64,000 nucleotides of DNA from Phorcus lineatus (taxonomy: Eukaryota > Mollusca > Gastropoda > Trochida > Trochidae), in assembly GCA_921293015.1 (NCBI GenBank), contig OV121086.1, positions 47,075,402 to 47,139,401 of the forward strand. Reading direction: 5' to 3'. The notes under the pieces were generated by a model. That model made no database searches. It had not been told where the DNA came from and saw only the letters and a list, made by a program, of their open reading frames with translations. Positions 49,801 to 61,534 of this stretch are shown here, piece by piece; position 1 is the stretch's first letter; each line of letters starts with the position of its first letter. The position numbers and the translations under genes are program-made.

Positions 49801-52800
49801 ATCTTGTAAAGAGACAAATTATAGTTGTTAAACAAGATGTTAGGACATCTGTTAATGAAATTTGTCTATCATTTCAGGCAATCAGCAAGAGTAAGAAGGC
49901 CAAGGTGAGTTTTTTAATAGACTCTGTCACTCTAATTTAAACACAGTCTTAGATACTTATTTATGGAATACCATGACAAATGTTTGTAGATAGTTTGAGT
50001 ACATGTGTTGATTGTATGTACCCAGGAGGTGGAGCTGTTGATCCAGGAGACGGACGGACTCCAGAGGAAACTGCTCAGTCAGGAGGAAGAGTTCCGGCTC
50101 CAGAACCAGACTCTCATGCAGGAGCTCTCTCTTGTATGTATATTGCATACTTACTTTACAACAAGATATAGCGGATAGCTATATACCATACACCATGTTT
50201 ATCTCATCGAGTATGGTAGAAAAGGATGTTTCCTTGAGTGGCTGATATAGTTATATATATATAATGATAATAATAATGATACCCACAGTAGGTGTTGTCT
50301 GTAGTATTTCATTTTTCATATGTAAAAAAATATGTATTACCTATGATACTTATCATATTCAATTACAACTTATTCACAATGTTGGTTGTCAGTTTAGTTT
50401 TTGGTCTCTTAGCTTATTTAAAATGACTCTTTACTTCATTTGGTCCATTTGTTTATTTTCCAATACTTACGTTGAATAGACAAATTATTGAACATATTTT
50501 TCAGGTAACCAACTACCCAATACACTATTTGATTTGTAACAACAATTCTGACTTATCATTTCAATATTAGTTGTGTTATTGATAAGATATCAGTCCTATG
50601 TTATAGGTTTTTATGAACCTTTTTATAGTATAATAAGTGTTAAATTTGCTTTTACCATATACTTGTTTCATTGATATGGTATAACGTGGTACTGATTTAG
50701 TGTTCTCTATTTCTATTTACAGTTGGTAGCAAAAAACGAAGAACTTGAAAAACAAGCGGAGGGCAAAGCTCAGTCAGGGGGAAGTAACTCCGCTCCTGCA
50801 CCAGAAATAGAGGATGAAGTGAGAAGACTGCAGGCTCAGAATTCTGTTCTTCAGAAGAATTTGACAGGTATTTGTTATATTCTTGAGAAATGTCATTTTA
50901 TCAAATTGTAATTGACTCGTGTGTTTTTGTCATTATTTCCACCTGTTAGTGAGAAAAAAAAAATTATATGTGTTTCCTAAAGTTTTAACACATACATTTG
51001 GTGTTTTCACAGATTTTCTGTAATATAAACTTTGTTTTTAATCAATTTTCTTAATTGTAGATAATTTACATATATAATGAATAATTAATCTTTGTTATGT
51101 TTTATTTTGATGAATTATAAATATCTTCCATGTCATTTACATTTTTTCTTGAAATGCTATGAACTATTTCAGCTTTACAAGAAAAATATGAACAAGTACA
51201 AAACCAGAGTTTATCAGATTCAATCGCTGGTGTCCGAGAGGATCCAACAGGGGACGAAGCAAACAGGTGATGATGATGCTATCGATAATGTTTATAATAA
51301 CTATGTTTATGAAAATGACAATAATTATGACAAAGTAATAAGGTGCCAAGAAGCCAACTTCTTTTCTGTTTTCTTCTCTTAGTTTACAAAAAGTAATAAT
51401 GATAATGTTTGTAAATTATGAGACCTCTTATGTTAACTTTAAATCTTTTTATCTTTTGGAATGCTAATAGTGCATATGAAAAACAGTGTTATGGGTTTGA
51501 CATTAGTGTGTTTTTATACATCTGTACACACCTGATGGCTAGTAGGCTCTAATGTAAACCATCCTTAGTCAAATTGCTAGGTATTCAAGAAACAAACATC
51601 ACGTCAGTGGCACTATCTTACTTAATATTTTTATTTTTATTTTCAAAGGGTATATTTTCTAACTAATTTCTTCTTATTAAAAAGGAATAGTTGACTTTTA
51701 CTTACAGTGAATGTCTTGAAGGAAAAAATGTTAAATGGGATTATTGAGGAGTGTTTCTTTATCTGTAATTTCAGAGAAGACATCCAAGTTGAAGGGCAAG
51801 ATACAACTGATGGCAACACTAGTGTGGTTCAGCATGATGGTATGTGCTTTTGACACTTTTCTTTAATTTCTAAAGGAAGTTACCTTTTTGCACATGAGTA
51901 TTCTTTAGCCATTGACAAATTCTGTCTTACCCATTTGTGAACATTTCATGATTCTTGTTTATTAGCGTCTTAAAATGTTATGGCACTAAATAACTAACAA
52001 GTAAAGTTTATCATAATTTGCAACATTTCAAAACTTGATTATCTTATACATTTTATACTCCTGTTGAACTGATTTGTCACTGGATATTTTTTATTTTGGA
52101 AATTATTATTTGCTTGGTAGTCAACATAAATTCTGAAAATTTAGTATTTGTTTTCCATGTTCTTGAATTTTATGATCAATCAATCTCGACTGTTTGCAGG
52201 TAGTGAAAGTGGAGAGAATAGAAAGTTTGAGGATCTTGATGAAGAGTTAAACAGTAAGTCATTTGATTTACTTCAAGTAGACCAAACAATCTGAAAGCAT
52301 TCTGATTACCTTATTTGACATGTTATTTCACAAGACTAAGAAGGTTGTTTTCAGAATGTTTTATAAAGTCATTACCTACAACTTGTTTTTTTTTCCCTTC
52401 AATATTTAGAGTTAAAGCTGAATCTTGAAACCGAGTCTGAGGAAAAGAAAATATTGAGAGAAGAACTGGCTGCTGTTGAGGTAATCTGTTTCCTTAATCT
52501 GTTTGCTTTCACATTGTGCTTGATATCAGTGTGGATATGGTGTGAAAGGAGAAAGTCAGTGAATGAGGATTTATATTATCTGTTAACGTTGTATCTTGTA
52601 TCTTGTACTTTAAGATAGCTGTTATTTTTTTAAATCTTGTCAAACAGATTTTTTCAGAATTGTGTAGTTATTATTTATCTAATAATAAACAATTCATTTT
52701 GTACCTTATTATTGTCAGATTAAGGGGGTTTAACCCATGAAACATGTATTTATATTCAGTTCCTCCTGTGGATGGCCACAGGTGTTGCCGACTGATTTAT

Positions 52801-55800
52801 CCTCCCCTTTGGTATTGAGATTAATGTCATATATGTCTTTTGCATATTTGAACTTTTTTGTGTTAAAAACTCTGTCATGTTGGTTGAAATGAAATAAATA
52901 TTGTTTTTGTCCTTTTTCAGAAAAAGTTTAAAGATCAGATATCAAGCTTACAGGAGGAGGTTGAGAAGGTATTCATTTAATAGTAATAATTATAATTATT
53001 CTACTACTGTTTATTTTTTAAGAAACTACACAAATGACCAATATAATTGGGTGATCTTTGCTAATGTTTATGGCTTAATGTGTTAACTGTAATAGTTCAG
53101 GGCAAGCCTGTCCTTCATTTTAAGTAAAATTATGTAAGATTTAATTGTTTATACAACTTGTATTGTGTTTTATGAAAATGATAAATCTTTTTTTTTTTCC
53201 AGCTGTCTGATAAGTTAAAGAAGAAACAAGAAAGGTGTGTGAGTTATGTGGTAAATTGCCCTTATAGTTTAGAAATAGATTTATTGGTTATGTGATCTTG
53301 TTTTCAACCAATCAGTGAGGAGATGAAGTTCTGTCAACAATCGTTGATGTCATGCTAGTTATCTTGACAATAATTCACACAATTTTATTGAAACACTGTG
53401 AAGAAATTATTAAGTTTAAAATTGCAGCTAATACATGGTGATGAAACTATAAATAACATTTTATATCTACTTTGTTGACATCTAATGTTTATTCATCATT
53501 TTTCAGCTTTGTACATCTACAAACTGAAAAAGAAAAACTCTTTGAAGAAAGCAAGTAAGTAAAATTTAGGATTCAATCATGCAAAACATGTGACTATCTT
53601 AGTGCTTTGTCCCAACTAAATTATCCATATCAACTTGCACATGGGCAAAAAGCAAGTGATCTATGTTTTGGATATTATTAAGATACTGATTCATGTTTAT
53701 GTCATAGTATGTAAGTAATTGATGTAATACGTTGAAAAACTAATTCATTTTTTCCATTAACAAGTGTAAGAAACCAGGCCAAGTTGAAAAAATAAGAAGT
53801 TCTGTGACATAGATACTCATCAAACATGAAATTTAATCACTTAATTAATCATGGGATTAGCATTTAGCTCAACAAATTTGTTGAACCAATTCACTAAATA
53901 CCACTGTTGTGATGTGACACAGTAAGAAGATAGAAGAGCTGCAGGCAGCACGAGACAGGGACCAGAAATACTACCATGACCAAATTGCCAAACTACAACA
54001 AGAAATAGACAAACTTAAAAAGGTAAAAATATACCATTAGCCAGATTTCATTGATCGGTTCATTTCATTTGATGGAGGGACAAAAACGATCCTGAATCGT
54101 GTGATAAAAAATCAAATGCAGTTTTTGTTACTAAATTCTGAATGCAATTCAAGATGTGATAATGTTTTACCGTAGTAAGACAGTCTGTCTGTTTGTGTCA
54201 GTAAGTGTATAAAATATATTCCAAGACATTCCACCTTGATCATATAAATTATCTGTGAGATAGATAAAATAAAAAATTTATGATCTGAAAATGCCTGCAA
54301 AGCTTTGCTATGACAGATTTATTGTGGAAAAGCTAATATTGATTTTAAAAATCTCAGTCAGAGAATGAAAGCTTGAACATTAAAGTTATTTATAAAAATC
54401 CCATTATGCAATTGAATAACTGAATAGATATATTCCAGGTTGATGAAAACAAACAATCATCTTCAGATCATCAGATCCATGAACTACAGAGAAAAGTCTC
54501 AACTCTTCAATCTCAGGTATACTCAGGGAATATTTTCATGTTGTCTTGTTTTCAAAGATTTATGCACAGAGGTTGTCTAAAACTTGGTGAATGTAAAGAT
54601 AATTATATTAAGATAACCTTTCTAGGATTATTCAGAATTAAGAACAAAATATTGCCCTCTATCTACAGTGAAACCTAAAAAATTATTTGATAGACATTCA
54701 TACAAACAAGTATTGATGATAAGTCAGAGTTTTTGTGTCCGACCAATATAAACAGGTCATGATTTTCCCTTCTGGTATATTTTCATAAGAGGTTCACCTC
54801 TGTTCATTTGCAGCTTGACGCAGCAAGCATTGTGGGTAACCAGCAGCTGCAGGAACAAGGCAGCAAGTATGAACAGCAAGTGTCAGAACTCAAGAACAGG
54901 GTGGAACAACTCTCCCAGAACAGGGACGACCTTCAGCTTCAACTGAGGGTGAGATTCAATCATAGATTTGATGAGCAGTCTGAGCTTATTCTCCAGAGCT
55001 TTTCCTTATTTAGCATAGGCCATATAAAGGGTGCACACAAAGAAGCTGTAAGGTTAGAGAATGACTCATGAAGGGTGCTTATTTAAGAGAAATGTGAAAT
55101 TGGCTTGAAATGTAAGAGGCATTTTTCCTAGGATGTTATTCAAGTTAAAAAATTTTATCTTCTTTTCCAACATACAAAATACAGAGATATACTACATATG
55201 AAAGATTGTTTTATCTAATCTTCTCAGACATATTTTTGTAAAGGTTATTTTGTCTTGTCTTTTCAGCAGAAATATATATCTCTCTCTCTTTTTCTTTCTT
55301 TTTTTACACTTTGTCAAAATCACTGATACCCAACAAGTTGGGAAGGATAGCTGTCAATGAGAAATACTATTGAGTAAGTGCTTCACCACAAAGTACTAAT
55401 AGTCTCTGTTTCGTGTGGTCAAGTCTGCCTAGATATATTCGACAAAGCCGAATTCAGAAACTTAACATCTATTTATCCTGAACACTTATGTTTGGTTGGT
55501 GTTGGTATGTTAATGTAATTATAATGAATCAATCTATGTGACTGCCACATCAGTTTTACTTGTTTCATAACAATTTCACAACAGTTTTACTACCAATTTT
55601 ACTATAAGTTCACATCATCATTTCAGCCTGATTTTACATCTGTTTCAGTTCAGATTCATATCAATAAAGTGTCAATCACATGAGAGAAAAGATCAGCCCA
55701 GGATACACTGTACACTGTATAGATTGTAGCAAAAGAAAAGGACACTATGTTACTTTCCTAGTAGAAGTTATAAGTCAACTAATGTTAAATATGTAGTGAT

Positions 55801-58800
55801 GGTGTAATAAAATAAAAAGGTGTTCGAAAGTCTATTTCACCTCAATTTCAGGAGAGTCAGAAAGCGAGCCAGGAGACCCTGGACCAGCTGCAGGCTGCCC
55901 AGAAGGAGAGAGACACAGAGATACAGGCCCTACAGGAAATCAGCAAGGTGGCCGCTTTACTTCTCTCTTTTAAGTTTCACTGATAAGCTATTCTTTCAAT
56001 AAGAAGAAAGTAAGGTGTGTCATCATATTCTCTTCAGTGATAGTTCTGAAACATCTTAGAAATATTTTTACCTATCATGTCAGTATCCACCATATAGAGC
56101 AAACCAAACTGAATCAATTTTGAATTTGCATATGAAATGGTTTCTGATTGGTTTTCCACATCTTTACATTGTTGATAATTCTACATAATGTGTTCACATA
56201 GTGTACATTAGTATGATGACATTTCCCTGAAGTTGTTACAAAATAAGATCGTAATATGATAGAGTATTAAAAGATGAGGGTGCGCGGTATTATCGGTATA
56301 TCGGTATATTGCAATATGGAAACAATACAATACGTACCGGTACACTCTTCTGGAAGTATCCAATATATCGCAGGATATAAAATTAACAATTTCCTTTTAG
56401 AATTGAGGAAAGATGTAATCAAAAAACATGATTTTACTGAAAGTTGAAATGTAAACTCGCAAAGTGAAAATAGCACAGACGTGTTAAAAGTCAGAAACCA
56501 GTCACTGAATTATTTCTCTTTACAAAACGGGCCAGTCGAGCATTGCTCACCGTTCTAATTGCTGTTATTTAGTCAGGAAGAGAGCATGGAAAATTGCAAT
56601 ATGAAATGTACCAATACATTGCAATATATTGCGATACGGGAATGAGTGGCGATACCCATCCTTATTAAAAGATTTGTATAATCAAAAAGTTGCATCAACT
56701 TGGTGTGATTAATGGCTGAGTGAGAAATGAGATGAAGTGTATAGACTGAGCTGTATGACTGTGCTATATATTACTTCATGTACTGCCTACTTGGATCAAG
56801 GCTTTTTACAATGTCATTTAATTGTTTATTTAAGTTATTTAAATGGTTTTCCGTATATTTTATTTTTTGTTATGTTGTGATATTGTTTGCATTCAAGGTT
56901 GCTGAGAAGAGGAAGTCACTGTTGGATGAGCTAGCTATCAAATATCAGAAGGACTGCGATGCCCACCATGCCAACATAAGACAGATGGAGGAGACTCACC
57001 ACCGGCAGATAGAAGCACTGCAGAAACAGATTGATGAGTTGCAGGTGTGTCTTTATAAGGCAGTTCATTTAATGTACTTAGGTTTTAAATCAAAATATAT
57101 AACGGTTGTCTGATTTTTAAAGTAGCAAGTCTCTTAGAGATGTATTCCTTATTATTTCCAGCAAAAATGTGAAGATTTAGAAAAACATAGACACCAATCA
57201 GAGGATCTCGGAACTAAAGTGCGGTCGTTAGAGGACGCTAAAGGATGGCTTGAACGACGACTAAAGGAAACAGAGGTATGGTGATCATGAATTGATAATA
57301 GATAAGAATAGTAGCATAATAGAATGTAAACTAATATATGATAATATTTTCTCATTAGACATGTTTAATCCAAATGTTTGATTTGCTAAATATTTTTCAG
57401 GAAAATATGGAAGAATTGAAAACCGGTCATAATTCAGCCATGGAAGAAATGCGAACATCACATGAAGAGGAAATATTGAGTTTAAAATCTAGTCAAGAGG
57501 AGGAAGTGCTAAATATCCATGAGAAACATGAGGCAGAGACACGGGTGAGACATTGCTTTGAGAATACATATCCAATGTAGAATAGATAGTATGTGCACAA
57601 GTGCAAAACTTATTTCATGAGCTTCACATGGCAGCTGTAAGCGGAACAAAACATTCTCACAGATCCTTGTCACTGCATATTATATAATGTCTTTTGACTT
57701 GAATGAGATAGTTCACACTTTGATATTTTTTATTGCTTATGAGGAAAAATCCCATATTTTATTCTGTTCAGTTTGATTAAAATCAACCATGTTCCCAAGG
57801 ATAAAGTTCTAAAATATTGTCTATATAGAGATTCGAACTCATTCTGTCTAGGGCTTTCCTTTTCACATGGTCTAAACACAGCTACATGTAGCTAAATTTC
57901 TGATGTAAAATCAGGTATCCTATCACAATGCTTCTGGCAAAAGCATTCAGCATCAGCATCAAGGGGCAAGTAAATCCAGTCAATCATTTATCAACTTGAT
58001 TGCCGCCATCCTTCTTTTAAATTCACTGATGTGATTGGTCCACTAATGACTAGGTTTTGTCTTTGAACTTAAATTAAAGTGGTGTCAGAATGTGCGCTAT
58101 GTGTGGCTTCGGATAGAATGTGTGAAGAGGAAAGCCTTAGACAAAACGAGTTTAAATCTTGAAAAAGTCAATATTTTTAAACTTTATTCCTTGGAACACG
58201 GTCGCTATTAATCAGTCTGTATTCTGTTATGTTTTTTTCTTGATTGTGGTGCTCTTTCAATTCCCTTTACGATATGAATGATTTAGAAACTGTTACGAGT
58301 TACAAAATTATAGCTTGTTAGAAATTAAAAATCTCTCTATATTGTGTTAATGCAGTAATTAGATGTATCTACCTACCTTTTGTCCTTATGGTTGGAAATG
58401 ATTGTTGAGAAGTGAAAATAGTTGCAACTGATCATGTTTTTCATCATCATTATTATTATTATCATCACCATTATTATTTCAGGAATGGCAGAGTAGGGAG
58501 GAGAGCTTGCTTGCTGAGATAGAAGAGAAGAAGGAGAAGATAGCATCATTACAGCAGGTGAGAACTGCCGTCTGTGAGAACAGAAATAGACAAACCAGGT
58601 GTTTAAAAATCCCAGGGTACTGACTGACCACATTTTGTGAATTTGTGATTTTTGACTCACCTATGAAAAACGCTGAAAAGTCAACGACTTTCCTCTTTTT
58701 TTACACAATTAGCTACTGCCATGGCTTGACTTTCTGACAAAATCCTGTGACTTAATGCAAGAAACTACTGTAAGTCCAGGACTTAATGATTTGGAAAAGA

Positions 58801-61534
58801 TTTTTTAACCTCTGCGAACAAATCTTAGTGAGTTTTCTGTATCTGATTAGGGAATTGAAGTAGTGTAATGGTTATAATGAAGATAAGTTATGGAAAGTTT
58901 ATCACCCAAGATGATCACTGCAAAATAACCAAAGGGCATGCTCATTAGCACTTTTTAGGGGAAGTGAAAATGATCCATTTCAATTGTTTGTTGACTTTGA
59001 TGTAGAGCCTTGAGTATGTTTGCTGTTATGTTGAGCATTCTGTTGTTGTAAAACTTTGTTTGGGGTAAGGAACAGACAGTTCAGTAGTTACAAAAGCTTT
59101 TACTTTTAGTTTACTCTAATCAGAAAAGTTCTGCCTGGGAGAGGAGGAGCTAACTCCTGCAAGGACTTTAGTGTAGGTGTAGTTGAGAATTGATTTTAGA
59201 TAATAAATGTTTTAGGGGAACTTACAATGCCACGCGGGAGTCAGTTCTGTACATTCCTTTATAGAAACTACCAGTAGGTGTGAGGTCAATTGCATTAACT
59301 ACTGGAATGGTATATTCAATTGTATTTATCATATGTATGGTGATGTAAGAAGGAAATAATTATGTTGATATGTTTTCTTTCTATTGCAGGAAATAAAGGA
59401 TAGTGTTGGCGAGAAAAAAATTCATGAAAAGAAGGGAATGACAATGGTGAGTATTATTTGTGATGTCTTTTCTTTATGGTTATGACTCTGTTTTTTTCTG
59501 TTGGGATTGCTGAAACCAACAGGCTTCCATCCTGATAGCCAAGATATCTTCTCTTGTTACACTAACCAATTATGCCCTTGAATAAAGGATAGCATATTGT
59601 TTTGTTATCAATAGAACACAGGCTTGTAGTAAAAGCAAACAAGCAGCCCTTTTATTAATTCAACTTGTCTCTTAATACTAAATTCAATTTAACCACCAAG
59701 GCACAGTTGCTGGACACTTTTTGCTCTATTACAAACACTTCAGTTAAGTCAGGCCTTTACTTTCATATGATAAGTGAAAAGTTTAAACATTTTTCTCTCA
59801 CTGCTTGATAAAGGTTTTCACATTGTGGCCTCTAATGTAGCTCTGTTCTTAGTTGAATCACTCTTTTATTGTCATATGAATCTGAATGTGCTGCCTGTTT
59901 GGTCTGGAGGGATCTGGATTGAATCATATGAAACATTTAGCGTTAACAATTAAAAAATAACTCTTAAAACTTAAATCTTAGAAATTATTTTTTCTCTTGA
60001 AATAAGAATGATCCTTTCTTGCAGTTAAAAGATCTCAAGCGTCAATTACACGCAGAACGGAAGCGAGTGGAGAAACTGCAGGAACGCTTACAAGATGTCC
60101 TCTCAGATTCCAAGAACAGACAAAGTGAGTGAAATTTACCTGTATTCAGCTTATCTTAGAAACTTACTAACTTGTCAAAACTATTTCTCTACCTATGCTA
60201 GTTGACAGTTAAGGCAGGTCTCATAAAGCTCTGAAAAGAGGGAACAAAGAGTGAGAACTAACATCAAGCTTTAAGACTGATATCATTGTTTCATTTGAAA
60301 TCAGTCTGATTCAAATATAGTAAATAATTAATTCACCTGATATCAGTTCAACTGGAGATTGTCGTAAATCAGCGTTTTAACAGAAATCAGTCTAATGCAA
60401 ACATGCTCGATAAGTGATAACTCCAAGGAATCCATCGAGGAGCTCTACGTTTTACCTTCAAACATTGATCAAACATGTTCAAGCTTATTCAACTAGATTT
60501 TAAGGCAAAGCATTCTACTTTTGCAGGTATGGAAGATTTGTTTCGACCAATTGATCCATTAGACCCGCTCAGAGGGGATAGTAGGTGAGTACAAGTTTCT
60601 TTTATTCATAAGAGTGAGGACATATGAGAGTCAATCATAAATTTGTAATTTAGCTCCTCAACCAAGCAATAACTCTGTTTCATAAGTAACATGCACTATC
60701 ATGATATACATGTATTAGCAATTGACATGAATTTGTTGGTTTCAGTTCAATCTCATCTTGGAGTGCAGGAGCCAGTGGTCTGGGAACAAAGGACTCAATG
60801 GCGAGTGGACCACAGGTACATATATTCACTCTTCATACAGACAGGTTGTACCTTTGCTGTAACATGGTCAATGTTGACAGCTTGATTAATAGTCTTGTGA
60901 GCACTGAAAATTATTTCTTCCGTAAAACACTCTTCTTCTTAGTTTCGGTAATGTTTACCTAAAAATAAAATAAAACAAAGTTTAACAAAAAGTTTATAGT
61001 TTGTAACATGCCATACTTCTCATCATACCATACCGATACGAGTAAGTAAAGATTATTTGAACCAAAAACTCTGTGAAATTGCTATATCAGTGGAATATAT
61101 CCGACTGTTGCAGTCCCCGAACCATGCAGGTAACTTCAGCTTCTCGAGTGACGTGGAGCAGGAGAATGGTGAGCTGATGATGAGGCTGGGGGACCTGCAG
61201 CAGGAGAAGTGGGCCTTGGAGGAGAAGGTAGTGTAGCTTCTGAAAACTCAAGCAAGATGAACATATAAGATGATTGTGATAAAAATTTCTAAGCAGAGCC
61301 TTTTATTTTCCAAAATCAATCAGCAGAAAAAGTTCATTTTCATTTGATATGTCATTCATCAATTGTTTATTTCTTAATAATTTTGAAGGTTACATCTTTG
61401 TTTCTGATAACTTTGTCATAAGACAATATATTTATTTCAGGTAGCTCACCTTGAGACAAGCAATGCCTGTATGGCTGATGATCTCCTCAAGAAGACTGCA
61501 GTTATAAGTTACTATGTCATGGACAGCAGATCAG
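46867..61534 (+). CDS. GRIPAP1: GRIPAP1/GRASP-1: coiled-coil endosomal recycling protein (3' end missing)
   Basis: Twenty-seven in-frame exons give about 748 residues (human 841): 46867-46908, 47913-47979, 49452-49513, 49878-49904, 50026-50133, 50723-50867, 51173-51266, 51775-51839, 52200-52253, 52410-52480, 52921-52968, 53203-53234, 53507-53554, 53923-54022, 54439-54516, 54814-54948, 55852-55947, 56898-57044, 57162-57275, 57401-57544, 58483-58557, 59390-59446, 60025-60124, 60527-60584, 60746-60815, 61114-61227, 61441-61534. Matches to human GRIPAP1: [18 protein letters not shown] at the N-terminus, [57 protein letters not shown] and [20 protein letters not shown]. It is coiled coil almost throughout. 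In mammals it is a Rab4 effector linked to Rab11 recycling endosomes and AMPA-receptor trafficking. The chosen ATG has a strong context (AAAATGG) and matches the human start; a weaker in-frame ATG lies 21 bp upstream. The last exon ends in phase 1; the conserved C-terminus (about 75-90 residues in human) was not found up to 64000. Confidence 0.94.
47189..47632. mobile_element. TTAA-type MITE
   Basis: Both ends read TTAAAGAGCCACTC (left 47189, right inverted to 47632). The end motif differs from that of the 27476 element at one position in its first 12 bases. 444 bp, no coding content, in GRIPAP1 intron 1. Confidence 0.65.
49647..49702 (+). mobile_element. Possible retroelement 3' end fragment
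   Basis: ATAAGATAAGATAATCTTTA followed by TTGTCACAAAAGGGAAATTTG resembles common animal retroelement 3' ends. Only about 55 bp, in GRIPAP1 intron 3. Confidence 0.3.
56273..56662. mobile_element. hAT-like MITE with intact target duplication
   Basis: An exact 8-bp direct repeat TATTAAAA flanks the element (56265-56272 and 56663-56670). Ends GATGAGGGTGCGCGGTAT and (inverted) AGGATGGGTATCGCC are followed on both sides by TATTGCAATAT-type repeats. The centre is less AT-rich and non-coding. In GRIPAP1 intron 17. Confidence 0.75.
57769..58219. mobile_element. Mutator-like MITE with about 100-bp inverted repeats
   Basis: A perfect 9-bp direct repeat TATTCTGTT flanks the element (57760-57768 and 58220-58228). 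The terminal inverted repeats run about 100 bp on each side (57769-57870, 58118-58219), beginning CAGTTTGATTAA and CAGACTGATTAA, and sharing blocks such as AAGGA(T)AAAG and GGAAAGCC. Long inverted repeats with a 9-bp duplication are typical of Mutator-like elements. In GRIPAP1 intron 20. Confidence 0.8.
58441..58480 (+). repeat. ATT/ATC microsatellite at the GRIPAP1 exon 21 acceptor
   Basis: A TCATCATCATTATTATTATT-type tract runs directly into the TTTCAG acceptor of exon 21 (58483), replacing the usual polypyrimidine tract. Confidence 0.8.
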
